Source of the DNA: Erythrobacteraceae bacterium
GTDB lineage: Bacteria > Pseudomonadota > Alphaproteobacteria > Sphingomonadales > Sphingomonadaceae
Direction: 5' to 3'
DNA: 64,000 nt
Assembly: GCA_027486035.1 (NCBI GenBank)
Contig: JAIXPX010000012.1
Coordinates: 1-64,000 of the forward strand
Shown one piece after another: positions 56,401 to 64,000 of the stretch. How positions within the stretch are numbered: the first letter of the stretch is position 1; every line of letters begins with the position of its first letter. Position numbers and translations under genes: made by a program. Below the pieces are notes generated by a model. That model was given only the letters and a program-made list of their open reading frames with translations. It searched no databases and was not told where the DNA came from.

Positions 56401-58624
56401 GACCAACGATCCCGTCAGCGATCGCAGTGGAGAAGCGCTCTACCTGCGCGACGAGGAGACGACTTGCGTGTGGTCCATCACGCCATCCCCTGCAGGCAAA
56501 GATGCTGCCTGCCGGATCCGCCATGGTGCCGGTTATTCGGCTTGGGAGCGGACGTCTCACGAGATGGAGCAGGAAATGCGCGTCTTCGTACCGACGGACG
56601 CACCCGTGAAGATCATCCGCCTGCGCCTGCGCAACCGGGGCAGTCGTAGCAGGCGGATCACCGCGACCTATTACTGCGAGTGGCTGCTGGGATCGCTGCC
56701 CAGTATCGCCCGGCGACATGTCCGCTGTGAATTCGACGAGGGCGCCCAAGCGATCATCGCCACCAATCCGTGGAACGGTGAATTTGCGGGCCGTGCGGCG
56801 TTCCTTACCGCGAGCGGGACCATGCATGGCTACACCACTGATCGCGCCGAATTCCTTGGACGCGAACACGATGATGAACATCCTGCCGCGCTCCGGCGCT
56901 GGGGGCTGAGCGGGGCGCAGGTGGCGGGGCCAGACGCCTGCGGCGCATGCCAATTGCACATCGAACTGGCCGCAGGCGAGGACATCGAGGCCGCTTTCAT
57001 TCTTGGCGAAGGTGCCAGCCGCGCAGAGGCCGTGGCCCTTGCCGGGCATTGGCGCTCGCTCGCGGCGATCAACCGCGCCGAGAATGATCTGCGCGAACAC
57101 TGGAACCATGTGCTGAGCGCCGTGACGGTGCGTACGCCCGATCCGGCGTTCGATGCTCTGGTCAACCGCTGGCTGCTTTACCAGAGCCTTTCATCGCGGA
57201 TCATGGCGCGGGCCGGGTTCTATCAGGCCAGCGGCGCGTTCGGGTTTCGCGATCAATTGCAGGATGTGCTGGCCCTGCTCCACGTCGATCCGGCGCGGGT
57301 TCGCGCGCATATCCTTGTCTGCGCAGCGCACCAGTTTGAAGACGGCGATGTTCTCCACTGGTGGCACCCGCCCGCCGATCGCGGAGTCCGCACGCGCTGC
57401 TCGGATGACATGCTGTGGTTGCCCTTCGCGGTCGGCACCTATGTCCGTGCGACAGGCGATACAACGATCCTCGAAGAGCGCGTGCCGTTCCTTGAGGGTT
57501 CGCCCCTCGCACCGAACGAGACAGACCGTTACGACAGCTTCAAACCCACCGGCAAAGCATACCCGCTGATCGACCATTGCGAACGCGCGCTCGACCGGGT
57601 GGTGCTGGGTTCGCACGGCCTGCCGCTGATGGGCGCGGGCGACTGGAATGACGGGATGGACCGGGTCGGGCGCGAGGGGCGCGGCGAAAGCGTCTGGCTC
57701 GGCTGGTTTGCCGCAGTCACGGCCCGGCATTTGGCCGATCTCGAACTGTGTCTCGGCCGCAAGGCGCAGGCCGATCACTGGGCCGAGCGGGCGACGTTGC
57801 TGCGCATGAACGCAGACGCTGCCGGCTGGGACGGCGCGTGGTACAGGCGCGCTTTCGACGATAATGGCAACCCGCTGGGATCGGCTGAGAGTGCCGAATG
57901 CCGGATCGATTCGATCTCGCAATCCTGGGCGCAGTTTGCCGATGCGCCGCGCGAACGGGTTCTCGCCGCCCTCAACGCGGCAAAGCGCGAACTGATCGAC
58001 GATAAAGCCAGCCTCGCGCGGCTGCTGTGGCCACCTTTCGACCAGACCCCGCACGATCCTGGCTACATCAAGGCCTATCCTCCCGGCATCCGCGAAAATG
58101 GCGGGCAGTATTCGCACGCTGCGGCATGGCTGGGCCTCGCCCTCGCAGGCATCGGCGACGGCGACGGGGCCCACGCCGTGTTTTCGATGATCAATCCGCT
58201 GCTGAGGTCGGACAGCGCCGACAAGGCCGCACTCTACCGGATCGAGCCTTACGCGGTTGCAGGAGACATCGCGTCGGCTCCGCCCCATCGCGGGCGCGGC
58301 GGCTGGAGCTGGTACACCGGCGCGGCAGCATGGTCGTGGCGCCTTGCCGTCGAAGGGATCCTGGGCCTCAGGCAAGAAGGCGGCGTCTGGCATATCACGC
58401 CTGCGTTACCGCGCGATTGGCCCGGCTTTGAAGCCACCTTGCGCCGTGACGGGCACAGCATCGCATTGCGGATCGATCGCGATCCGGCAGACCCGGACCA
58501 TTACACCCTGACAGTGGGCGGCAAGGTGCAGACCGACAACGTCGTGCACTTTTCTCCGCCTGCGCAAGCCGACGAGGCTCAATTGGATGTGCCGCCCAAG
58601 CCGCCACGAAGGAAAGCGCCATGA
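50408..58624 (+). CDS. ndvB: NdvB-type cyclic beta-glucan synthase
   Basis: This 2738-residue inner-membrane enzyme makes cyclic beta-1,2-glucans from UDP-glucose. The N-terminal region is soluble, followed by membrane helices (about 318-395) and the GT84 glycosyltransferase domain (VTVDGDTMLPPGS near residue 530, RRLHRWIRGDWQ near 675). More helices lie at about 725-930, followed by a glucoamylase-like region. Two GH94/GT36-type phosphorylase domains follow, the second with the catalytic-acid motif GAGDWNDGMDRVG near residue 2409. Length and order match rhizobial NdvB. It is coupled to the stress gene upstream and PEP synthase downstream (ATGA). Alternatively it could make a beta-1,3/1,6 glucan. 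Confidence 0.9.
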   Translation: MTDLEPDASVLALDGETLGGRLSIRAQPSAPLLFMERIDAVADWLRHARLACVDPPPEAGKAAEWLLDNDYFVDRALKQIGKDMPARFFQRLPSLSGVDGNPPRVLVVAQELLHASRLQVSLTNAVTFVRAFQHHAPLSIAELWALPTMLRIACIELLISALTPMLEGRVAYPFPVEEPADAFHSLEATERVSRALGNLAVIAAIPWADFFDRVSLVEAALAKDPAGWYPHMDFATRNTYRRAVEDIAQLAGHDEGTVAHAAIRHACLCASEDVAHHVGYWLIDEGRPQLEADMGARLPLGRRIIRAIDAHPGRFYTAMLVLAALGATVLPAVYLYRVGANMWGWIAGLLLSQLPASVLALSLVHWFLTKVRHPNILPKLDCGAGLPADASTIIAVPVILGSTGEIAALAERLEAHWLANADPLLEVALLADLADAASEVTAGDALIAEALKDAINQLNRRYQSDQHQPFHLLLRPRLYNPAEGCWMAWERKRGKLEQFNGLLVNGDWSGFSDHLGNRKGLEHVRFVVTVDGDTMLPPGSVGRLVGTLAHPLNRPRVDPASGRIQRGYTIIQPRVEISPSSGERTLFARLYTGETAIDIYSRAVSDVYQDLFGAGIFVGKGIYDVRAFHAGIDGRTPENRILSHDLFEGAHGRAGLATDIVLYEGFPSDYLEYDRRLHRWIRGDWQLLAWLWPRVPGPQGTHLQSPIAGIDRWKMIDNLRRSLISPSLVVLLLAGWLVLPGHPLFWTALVIIAPAGQLFTDLVSGLARGRRAGASVGLWGRISDQVGRWLLALIFMFHEALLSLHAITIALWRSVVSHRKLLEWTSAAHVAGRLQTAAPRAAMWRAMWPASAIALALLVLLLTVRPLAFIGALPLLLAWILAPEIALWIGRPRARKTAPLSQDDAQFLRLLARKTWFYFESLAGPADNWLPPDNYQGAPHEEIAHRTSPTNVGMLLLSIATAWDLGFLGRAELAARTRNLFDSLERLGRYRGHFLNWYETLHLAPLEPRYVSTVDSGNLALALLAHAETLRDAAGNTALEAERWRGLDDLLSLIRQAASPLPGATAILSEVVAVRQELDSASKRDTAAQQKSLDWLCDTALARLESESLRLADGAGALLADQVIDLAIWLDRLRHHATSMRADLIEPVSQVAELQALATQATAFAQAMEFGWLYDQERRLLHIGHNVSTGRTDTHYYDMLASEARLASFFAIAKGDLPVEHWFHLQRPITRAETGLTLVSWNGSMFEYLMARLLLPGHAESLLGESERVASDVQHRYGRKRAVPWGISESAYAARDPEHRFRYQAFGVPKLGMRRGLSRDLVIAPYASALALAVEPAHATANLRHLCALGAAGRYGLWEAVDFTPERRPEGSPFAPVNAFMAHHQGMILLAIGNAVLDNRMVARLARNPQIGLVSLLLSERVPHELPSEIERLDAIEEAAAAPAPLRIAEPWHPAPMPFPQVHLLGNGRMNSWISESGGGGLRWQRQALTRFVPDATRDADGCWLYLHDCDDNMTWSATRQPTGAIADEYQVLFHPHLAEFHRRDRGIETRLEIAVSAADDFEMRRVSITNESDRPRRLLLTSYAEVVLAPPLEDERHPAFSKMFVGGEFLSERAGLLFTRRPRNPADTPPVLLHVLVGPDGPVKSIDWECDRGRFIGRNRSARSPLGASQALGKTGGWTLDPIAALQIEIALAPGETHELCFLMIAAATRSGALSVAERHATLSSIDWLLSDASREESRAIQHARIEPASLPAIQTLGSLMAYPHCALRASPETVRANSLGQAALWGLALSGDLPILVLRTAATQNSLVPLLVGVHRLWRRHGLFADIVIVQTAGSAYLEPLRGELTELLREIGASEMLGRNGGIHLVFSDQIGPDQMRLLEATAWAVLDEASGSLEEQLGAFTHPAPLPPPILPSRLAEPEPAGLASPDGRPRPDNGLGGLNADGTEYIIHLEPGQSTPAPWSNVLANDDFGCLVTEAGGGFSWAVNSGEHRLTPWTNDPVSDRSGEALYLRDEETTCVWSITPSPAGKDAACRIRHGAGYSAWERTSHEMEQEMRVFVPTDAPVKIIRLRLRNRGSRSRRITATYYCEWLLGSLPSIARRHVRCEFDEGAQAIIATNPWNGEFAGRAAFLTASGTMHGYTTDRAEFLGREHDDEHPAALRRWGLSGAQVAGPDACGACQLHIELAAGEDIEAAFILGEGASRAEAVALAGHWRSLAAINRAENDLREHWNHVLSAVTVRTPDPAFDALVNRWLLYQSLSSRIMARAGFYQASGAFGFRDQLQDVLALLHVDPARVRAHILVCAAHQFEDGDVLHWWHPPADRGVRTRCSDDMLWLPFAVGTYVRATGDTTILEERVPFLEGSPLAPNETDRYDSFKPTGKAYPLIDHCERALDRVVLGSHGLPLMGAGDWNDGMDRVGREGRGESVWLGWFAAVTARHLADLELCLGRKAQADHWAERATLLRMNADAAGWDGAWYRRAFDDNGNPLGSAESAECRIDSISQSWAQFADAPRERVLAALNAAKRELIDDKASLARLLWPPFDQTPHDPGYIKAYPPGIRENGGQYSHAAAWLGLALAGIGDGDGAHAVFSMINPLLRSDSADKAALYRIEPYAVAGDIASAPPHRGRGGWSWYTGAAAWSWRLAVEGILGLRQEGGVWHITPALPRDWPGFEATLRRDGHSIALRIDRDPADPDHYTLTVGGKVQTDNVVHFSPPAQADEAQLDVPPKPPRRKAP

Positions 58625-61056
58625 GCATTGTCCCGATCGTAAACCTCGCCAGCGTGTCGCGCGCCGATGTGGCTCTGGTCGGCGGCAAGAATGCCTCTTC
58701 GGGCGAGATGATCGAGGCGCTTGCAACGCAGGGCATCAGGGTCCCTGCCGGCTTCGCCACCACCGCCAATGCCTTTCGGCAGTTTCTTGCGGATAATCGC
58801 CTGGACATACGGATTGCCGAACTCCTGGCACGTTACAATGCCGGTGCCGCCGGCCTTGAGCAAACCGGTCAGGCGATCCGCGCTGCGATCCTAGGCGGCA
58901 CATGGCCCGCGACGATCGAACGCGCGATCAGGGTGGCATATCGCGATTTATGCAAGGCCGAAGCCATTGATCTGATCGACGTCGCAGTCCGATCCAGCGC
59001 CACAGCAGAAGACCTACCTGAAGCGAGCTTCGCCGGGCAGCAGGAGACTTTCCTGAATATCCGCGGTGAAGACGCCCTGCTCGATGCCTGCAGGCAGTGC
59101 TTCGCCTCGCTCTACACCGCCCGGGCGATCAGCTACCGCGAAACGGCGGGCTTTGCCGACCAACCGATAGCGCTGTCGGTGGGAGTCCAGCGCATGGTGC
59201 ACGCCGACCGCGCCGGATCGGGCGTGATGTTTTCGCTCGATACGGAAAGCGGGTTTGACCGCGTGGTCCTGATCAATGCCGCCTGGGGTCTGGGCGAAAG
59301 CGTGGTTCAGGGCAGTGTCGATCCGGACGAATATCAGGTGTTCAAGCCGTTGCTCGACAATCCCAAGCTGTCTCCGATCGTGGCCAAGTTCTGCGGCGCC
59401 AAGGAAACCAAGCTGGTCTACGCCGCCGGTGCAAGCGGCACGACGATGACTGTCCCGACCTCGCAGCAGGAACGCACGTCCTTGGTGCTGAGCAACGAGG
59501 AAATCCTGCAACTCGCCCGCTGGGCGGTTCTGATCGAGAAGCATTACGGCTGCGCGATGGACATGGAATGGGCCAAGGACGGACCGGACGGGGCGCTGTT
59601 CATCGTTCAGGCCCGCCCTGAAACCGGCCAGGCCCGCAGCATGGCGGGCACGCTCAGCCGGTACAGCATCAAGTCCAAGGGCAAAGTGCTGGCCGAAGGA
59701 GCGGCGATCGGCGATGCGATCGCCAGCGGGCCCGTTTGCCTGATCGAGAGCGCCGCCGACATCGGCCGGTTTGTCGATGGCTCGGTTCTCGTTACCGCCA
59801 CCACCGATCCCGATTGGGTCCCGATCATGAAGCGTGCGGCAGCCATCGTCACCGATCACGGTGGGCGGACCTCGCACGCAGCCATTGTCAGCCGCGAACT
59901 GGGACTGCCGGCCATTGTCGGAGCCGCCGGGGCGAGCCGTGTCCTCCACCACCGGCAGGAAGTGACCGTCAGTTGCGCCGAGGGCGACCGCGCCTTCGTC
60001 TATGAAGGCCTGCTGGATTTCTCGGTCGAGCAGATCGACCTTGCCAATGTCCCCTCAACCCGGACCAAGATCATGCTCAACCTCGCCAATCCAGCCGCTG
60101 CCTATCGCTGGTGGCGGCTGCCTGCCGACGGCGTGGGCCTGACCCGAATGGAATTCGTGATCAGCAATGCCATCCGGATCCATCCCATGGCTCTGGTTCG
60201 GTATGCGGCCCTTGCGACAGGGCCAGACAAGGATGCGATCGACCGGCTGACCGAGGGATATGCCGACAAGCGCGACTACTTCGTCGACCGGCTCGCGCTT
60301 GGCCTCGCCCGGATCGCAGCGGTGCAGTTCCCCCGTCCCGCGATCATCCGGATGAGCGATTTCAAGACCAACGAATATGCCGGGCTGATCGCCGGGCGCG
60401 CGTTCGAGCCCGAGGAAGAGAACCCCATGATCGGCTTCCGCGGGGCGTCGCGCTACCATTCGCCGCTCTACCGCGAAGGCTTCACCCTTGAATGCCGGGC
60501 CATACGCCGCCTGCGCGAGGAGATGGGGCTGACCAACGTGATCGTGATGGTCCCGTTCTGCCGCTCCGTCGAAGAGGCAGACAGGGTACTCGAGGTGATG
60601 GCGGAGGCGGGCCTGAGGCGCGGCGAGAACGGGTTGCAGGTCTATGTCATGTGCGAGATCCCGTCCAACGTGGTGCTGGCGGCCGCCTTTGCGCAGCGGT
60701 TCGACGGGTTTTCCATCGGCAGTAACGACCTCACCCAGCTCACCCTCGGGATCGACCGCGATTCCGAACTGCTTGCCGGCCAATTCGACGAGCAGGACGC
60801 GGCAGTGAAATGGATGATCCGTCATGTGATCGACGAGGCGCACCGACACGGCGCCAAGGTCGGCCTGTGCGGGCAGGCGCCGAGCGACCACCCTGAATTT
60901 GCGCGGTTCCTCGTGGAATGCGGGATCGATTCCCTATCGGTCACCCCGGACAGCTTTGTCGCGGTAAAGGCGCAAGTCGCAGCAGCCGAAGCAGGTCACG
61001 CATCACCGCAAGAGACACGGCAGGAAGCGTCCACAGCGCAAGAGGCACACCCATGA
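58621..61056 (+). CDS. ppsA: Phosphoenolpyruvate synthase
   Basis: This 811-residue enzyme converts pyruvate, ATP and water to PEP, AMP and phosphate. The N-terminal nucleotide-binding domain opens with VSRADVALVGGKNASSGEM. The swivel domain carries the phosphohistidine H419 in DHGGRTSHAAIVSRELG. The C-terminal TIM barrel ends with GLCGQAPSDHPEFARFL, which contains the catalytic cysteine. Full length and motifs are intact. It overlaps both neighbours by ATGA and supplies gluconeogenic PEP, which would feed hexose phosphate and UDP-glucose for the glucan synthase. Confidence 0.92.
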   Translation: MSIVPIVNLASVSRADVALVGGKNASSGEMIEALATQGIRVPAGFATTANAFRQFLADNRLDIRIAELLARYNAGAAGLEQTGQAIRAAILGGTWPATIERAIRVAYRDLCKAEAIDLIDVAVRSSATAEDLPEASFAGQQETFLNIRGEDALLDACRQCFASLYTARAISYRETAGFADQPIALSVGVQRMVHADRAGSGVMFSLDTESGFDRVVLINAAWGLGESVVQGSVDPDEYQVFKPLLDNPKLSPIVAKFCGAKETKLVYAAGASGTTMTVPTSQQERTSLVLSNEEILQLARWAVLIEKHYGCAMDMEWAKDGPDGALFIVQARPETGQARSMAGTLSRYSIKSKGKVLAEGAAIGDAIASGPVCLIESAADIGRFVDGSVLVTATTDPDWVPIMKRAAAIVTDHGGRTSHAAIVSRELGLPAIVGAAGASRVLHHRQEVTVSCAEGDRAFVYEGLLDFSVEQIDLANVPSTRTKIMLNLANPAAAYRWWRLPADGVGLTRMEFVISNAIRIHPMALVRYAALATGPDKDAIDRLTEGYADKRDYFVDRLALGLARIAAVQFPRPAIIRMSDFKTNEYAGLIAGRAFEPEEENPMIGFRGASRYHSPLYREGFTLECRAIRRLREEMGLTNVIVMVPFCRSVEEADRVLEVMAEAGLRRGENGLQVYVMCEIPSNVVLAAAFAQRFDGFSIGSNDLTQLTLGIDRDSELLAGQFDEQDAAVKWMIRHVIDEAHRHGAKVGLCGQAPSDHPEFARFLVECGIDSLSVTPDSFVAVKAQVAAAEAGHASPQETRQEASTAQEAHP

Positions 61057-61985
61057 CCGAGATCGCCACGCTGACGATGAACCCCGCCATCGACGCCGGC
61101 TACGATGTCGAGCGCGTCACCCACACCCGTAAACTGAGGGCATCGTCCGGGAGCTACGACCCGGGCGGCGGCGGGATCAACGTCGCACGGGTGCTGGTCA
61201 GGCTGGGGGCCTCGGCGCGCTGTTACTATCTTTCGGGCGGTGCCACGGGCGTTGCGTTTGACGGGCTGCTCAACCTTCACCAGCTGGTCACGGAACGCAT
61301 TCCGATTGCGGATCAGACGCGCATCAGCACCACACTGCGCGAAAGCACTTCCGGACTTGAATATCGCGTTGTTCCGCCCGGCCCCGTCGTGACTGAACCC
61401 GAATGGCGCGAATGCCTCGACCGATTGGGCAAGATCCGGGGCGATGTCCTGGTTATCAGCGGTTCGTTGCCCGAAGGTGTCCCGTCCGATTTCTACGCAC
61501 AGGCAGTGCGCAGTTTGCAAGGACGCGGCATCCGCATTTTCCTCGATAGTTCCGGGCGCGGCCTGGCAGGCGCAATCGAGGATGGGGGGATATTTCTCAT
61601 CAAACCCAGTCTCGACGAGCTTCAGGAACTGGTCGGGAAAGCCTTGCCAAAGCCCGAGGATATTGTCGCTGCGGCCCATTCCATCGTCCACACCGGCGGC
61701 GCGGAACATGTGGCGGTCTCTTTGGGGGCTGAGGGCGCGATCCTTGTATCAGGGACAGGCCACCTGCGCTTGCCCGCGGTTCCCGTCGATACGTGCAGCG
61801 CAGTTGGCGCTGGCGACAGCTTTCTGGCGGCGATGGTCTTCCGGCTGTCTCAAGGCGACGAGATGGAACAGGCCTTCCGTTTCGGACTTGCCGCTGGCGC
61901 CGCCGCAGTCACCACCCCCGGCACCGATCTCGCGCGGGCAGAAGATATCTGGCGCCTCTACAACGAGGCCGTCCCCCGGACTTGA
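61053..61985 (+). CDS. pfkB: PfkB-family 1-phosphofructokinase/6-phosphofructokinase
   Basis: This 310-residue PfkB-family sugar-phosphate kinase has N-terminal TLTMNPAIDAGYDV and GGGGINVARVLVRLG, a sugar-binding region with ISGSLPEGV, and the ATP/catalytic motif SAVGAGDSFLAAMVF with base Asp. It is close to Pfk-2/FruK and the exact hexose phosphate is not determined. It is translationally coupled to ppsA (ATGA). Together with ppsA it implies control of flux between glycolysis and gluconeogenesis. Confidence 0.88.
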   Translation: MTEIATLTMNPAIDAGYDVERVTHTRKLRASSGSYDPGGGGINVARVLVRLGASARCYYLSGGATGVAFDGLLNLHQLVTERIPIADQTRISTTLRESTSGLEYRVVPPGPVVTEPEWRECLDRLGKIRGDVLVISGSLPEGVPSDFYAQAVRSLQGRGIRIFLDSSGRGLAGAIEDGGIFLIKPSLDELQELVGKALPKPEDIVAAAHSIVHTGGAEHVAVSLGAEGAILVSGTGHLRLPAVPVDTCSAVGAGDSFLAAMVFRLSQGDEMEQAFRFGLAAGAAAVTTPGTDLARAEDIWRLYNEAVPRT

Positions 61986-62479
61986 TGCGCCAGAAGGAGC
62001 GTGAGACATGATTGTCAAGCAGGCGACTTCGGTGCTGCGATGCACGGCGGCGCGATGCGTCACGCAACGGCGCAGACACGCCAAGCGGCCTCAAGAAAGG
62101 GCAAATGCGTGCCCTAACCCTTCCCTGAAACAGCGACTCCTTTTGGGATCCCCAGGCGGGACGCACCGAAAAGGAGGAAAGGCTATCTTGGTGTTGCTCG
62201 CACAGTTCATCAGGCATGGAGCAAAGCCCACAAATCGATAGGTCATCAAAGGCTTACACTGACAGAGCCCATTGCGAATTGTTGGGTAGCCTGCGGGAAG
62301 GAATAGGCTTGGCGCTACCCCCCATGCCCCCAATCAGGCTTTGGCTGCATCCGGAAGGATGAGAACGCATGCGGAGGAAAGTGGCTCACTGGGGCAGCGC
62401 ATAGGCCAACAAGATCAGCTTCGTGGGCGACCTCGACGGACCCACCCTGACGCTCACAGATCAATGCGGACGGTAAGGT
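61986..62479. other. Intergenic region next to tRNA-Met
   Basis: This is 494 bp between pfkB and the tRNA-Met 3' end. A 77-codon plus frame at 62008-62241 starts 8 bases after AAGGAG, but its codon use is poor and no family is recognised, so I do not call it. The region may hold remnants of an element integrated at the tRNA 3' end, but no attachment repeat was found. Confidence 0.4.
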
Positions 62480-62556
62480 TGGTAGCGGAGGAGGGACTCG
62501 AACCCCCGACACGCGGATTATGATTCCGCTGCTCTAACCGGCTGAGCTACTCCGCC
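62480..62556 (-). tRNA. tRNA-Met (CAT), elongator, with encoded CCA
   Basis: The minus-strand gene folds into a full cloverleaf. The acceptor is GGCGGAG/CTCCGCT, the D-arm GCTC/GAGC, the anticodon stem GCGGA/TCCGC with loop ATCATAA (anticodon CAT), and the T-arm GGGGG/CCCTC with loop TTCGAGT. The discriminator A and a genome-encoded CCA end at 62480. The acceptor and loops fit elongator Met rather than initiator or lysidine-type Ile. Confidence 0.93.
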
Positions 62557-62645
62557 CCAAGGGCATCCGGCGGGCGTTCCGGCCGGATTCGGCGCCGGGT
62601 GTCGGCCCGGGCGAGGCGCGCAATTAGGGCGCGAGGGGCGCGGGG

Positions 62646-63176
62646 TCAAGCCCTCTCGCGGCCGCGGAAGGCCGAGGTCTTGATGTGCTCCCAGGGCCCG
62701 CCGCGATAGCGGTGGAGGGCCAGCGCGGGGAAGGCGAAACGGCCCTTCGTGATCCACGGCGCAAGAACGGGCGCAAGGCCCGCCTGGAGCGCCCTCGCCT
62801 CCTCCTTGGTCACCTTGTTCTGGATAGTGATGTGCGGGCGCGGCTCGTGGAGATCCTGCGCGGTGAGGCTTCCCCGGAAATGCTCGGCAACAAGAGCGCG
62901 CAGCCGCAGCAGTTCGGGCGCGTCGAGCGCGATCGCGGTGCCCTTGCCGAGGTCCATCACCCCCTTCACCGCGCCCTGCGGCGGGGCGAATTCGGCGGCG
63001 AGCTTCGGGATGACGTCCACCAGCTCCGCGAGCAACGTCGGGGCGAAGGCGTGGAACAGCGTGACGTGGGCGTGGAGGTGGTTGCGCGCCGGCGGGAAAT
63101 GCACGCGGCGCAGACCCTCGGCGAAGGCCTGAAGGTCGGGCGGCAGCACGGCGGTGAGGATGAAGGGGTCAGCCAT
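62646..63176 (-). CDS. 2'-5' RNA ligase family protein
   Basis: This 176-residue protein is of the 2H phosphoesterase superfamily. The two HxT/S motifs are HVTLF (about residue 37) and RPHITIQNK (about residue 114), at the expected spacing. Family members act on 2'-5' or cyclic phosphate RNA ends, though cellular roles are usually unclear. It lies between tRNA-Met and MltG on the minus strand. Confidence 0.85.
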   Translation of the reverse strand: MADPFILTAVLPPDLQAFAEGLRRVHFPPARNHLHAHVTLFHAFAPTLLAELVDVIPKLAAEFAPPQGAVKGVMDLGKGTAIALDAPELLRLRALVAEHFRGSLTAQDLHEPRPHITIQNKVTKEEARALQAGLAPVLAPWITKGRFAFPALALHRYRGGPWEHIKTSAFRGRERA

Positions 63177-63231
63177 GAGCGGCCGGTCTGGAACGCGAGC
63201 GGCCCCGGATCAAGTCTGGGGCGAGGCCCCC

Positions 63232-64000
63232 CTACATTTCCCCGCGCTCCCGGCGGATCGCATACCACTTGGCCACATTGGCATTGTGCTCCGCGAGGGT
63301 GCTCGCGAACCAGTGCCCGCCAGTGCCGTCAGCGACCATGTAGAGCGCGCCGCTGTTCTCGGGGTTGAGCACCGCCGCGATGCTGGCGCGGCCCGGGTTG
63401 GTGATCGGGCCTTCGGGGAGCCCCGCCATGGTGTAGGTGTTGTAGCCGTTCACCGCCCTGATCTCGGACTGCCTGATGCGCCGCCCCAGCGGCTTGCCCT
63501 TCGTGATCGGATAGATGATCGTCGGGTCGGCCTGGAGCCGCATCCCGATGCGCACCCGGTTCGAATAGAGCCCGGCGACCATGCGCCGCTCCTCGGGCTT
63601 GCCGGTCTCCTTCTCGACGATCGAGGCGAGGATCACCGCCTCGCGTGGGGAGCTGACGACAATGCCCTCGCGGCGCTTGGCCCATTCCTCTGCCAGCGCC
63701 TTGGTCATCGCCGCCTGCATCTGCGCAACGATGCTGGCGCGCGACTGGCCGCGCTCGAAGGCATAGGTATCGGGGAGGATCGAGCCTTCGGGAGGCACCG
63801 CGACCTCGCCGGTCAGCAGCGGCTCGGCCATGACCCGTTCCCAGACGAGGATCGAGGGCATGCCTTCGGGCACGGTCACAAAGCGGCGGATCACGTCGCC
63901 CGACTGGAAGGCGGCGAGGATGTCGCCCTGGTCCATGCCGGGCGTGAGCAGGAACTCGCCCGCGTGGATCGGCGCGTCGGACCCAAACAGACGGGCACGC
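63232..64000 (-). CDS. mltG: Endolytic transglycosylase MltG (partial, N-terminus beyond window)
   Basis: The C-terminal 255 or so residues of a membrane-anchored murein transglycosylase cleave nascent peptidoglycan at the inner membrane. The catalytic glutamate is in ILASIVEKETG, with the family motifs PEGMPSILVWER, LPDTYAFERGQS and GLPEGPITNPGRASI. The open frame continues to the window edge upstream of the internal ATG at 63936 (IHAGEFLLTPGMDQG), so that ATG is not the real start. The LysM-like part and transmembrane anchor are outside the window. Confidence 0.92.
   Translation of the reverse strand, partial: RARLFGSDAPIHAGEFLLTPGMDQGDILAAFQSGDVIRRFVTVPEGMPSILVWERVMAEPLLTGEVAVPPEGSILPDTYAFERGQSRASIVAQMQAAMTKALAEEWAKRREGIVVSSPREAVILASIVEKETGKPEERRMVAGLYSNRVRIGMRLQADPTIIYPITKGKPLGRRIRQSEIRAVNGYNTYTMAGLPEGPITNPGRASIAAVLNPENSGALYMVADGTGGHWFASTLAEHNANVAKWYAIRRERGEM

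Noticed and set aside
62008..62241. 77-codon plus-strand frame after pfkB
   Set aside because: It has a plausible AAGGAG but weak codon bias and no recognised family; left as intergenic.
62480..62556. tRNA-Ile2 with CAT anticodon
   Set aside because: The acceptor and arms match elongator tRNA-Met of alphaproteobacteria rather than lysidine-type Ile.

Overview
The window is high-GC DNA with tight, often overlapping genes. It most likely comes from the main chromosome of an alphaproteobacterium of the order Sphingomonadales, probably an Erythrobacter/Porphyrobacter-like organism. The reasons are the carboxynorspermidine polyamine genes, a FixL/FixJ oxygen sensor pair, the alphaproteobacterial palindromic repeat at 3418-3448, the elongator tRNA-Met sequence and the overall codon use. 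A perfect consensus parS (ParB-binding) site at 5054-5069 suggests an origin-proximal position. This placement is inferred from sequence recognition only; no database was searched.

Layout. 0.4-3.4 kb: a polyamine locus (nspC and carboxynorspermidine synthase) split by a GxxExxY gene that is bracketed by a 26-bp inverted repeat. 3.5-9.6 kb: a PLP dehydratase, a decayed sugar-transferase pseudogene, phased short repeats plus parS, a DEAD-box helicase and an exported catalase-peroxidase. 9.8-15.7 kb: a small regulator/membrane-protein pair and a four-gene operon of secreted proteins of unknown function. 16.3-19.5 kb: a DUF1800/DUF1501 pair. 20.2-26.3 kb: a run of small stress and envelope proteins (glycine-zipper lipoprotein, CsbD, DUF883-like, CBS, host-attachment-type), then a FixL-like haem-PAS histidine kinase and FixJ. 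26.3-27.8 kb: Hsp20, a 75-residue unknown and a universal stress protein, translationally coupled.

27.96-33.9 kb is the most interesting region. It is a seven-gene minus-strand operon whose order and protein types match the Pseudomonas functional-amyloid operon fapABCDEF: two exported subunits with three Fap-type repeats each, a C39-type cysteine peptidase, a coiled-coil/beta-barrel outer-membrane porin, and one extra gene encoding a peptidoglycan-binding-type protein. A LuxR-type regulator (34.1-34.7 kb) and a 1254-residue CheB-CheR-PAS-kinase-receiver hybrid (34.9-38.6 kb) lie directly upstream and may control it.

38.7-62 kb: a lactate dehydrogenase-like enzyme, a DUF442 protein, a P2-type cation ATPase, an ABC exporter (ATPase, FtsX-type permease, HlyD-type protein), a type-I-like sulfide:quinone oxidoreductase, and a four-gene plus-strand operon with every junction overlapping: universal stress protein, a giant NdvB-type cyclic beta-glucan synthase (2738 residues), PEP synthase and a PfkB-type phosphofructokinase. 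Gene content from about 20 to 62 kb looks like a combined low-oxygen, envelope-stress and surface-attachment region, with FixLJ a plausible master sensor. The window ends with tRNA-Met(CAT), a 2'-5' RNA ligase family protein and the C-terminal part of MltG.
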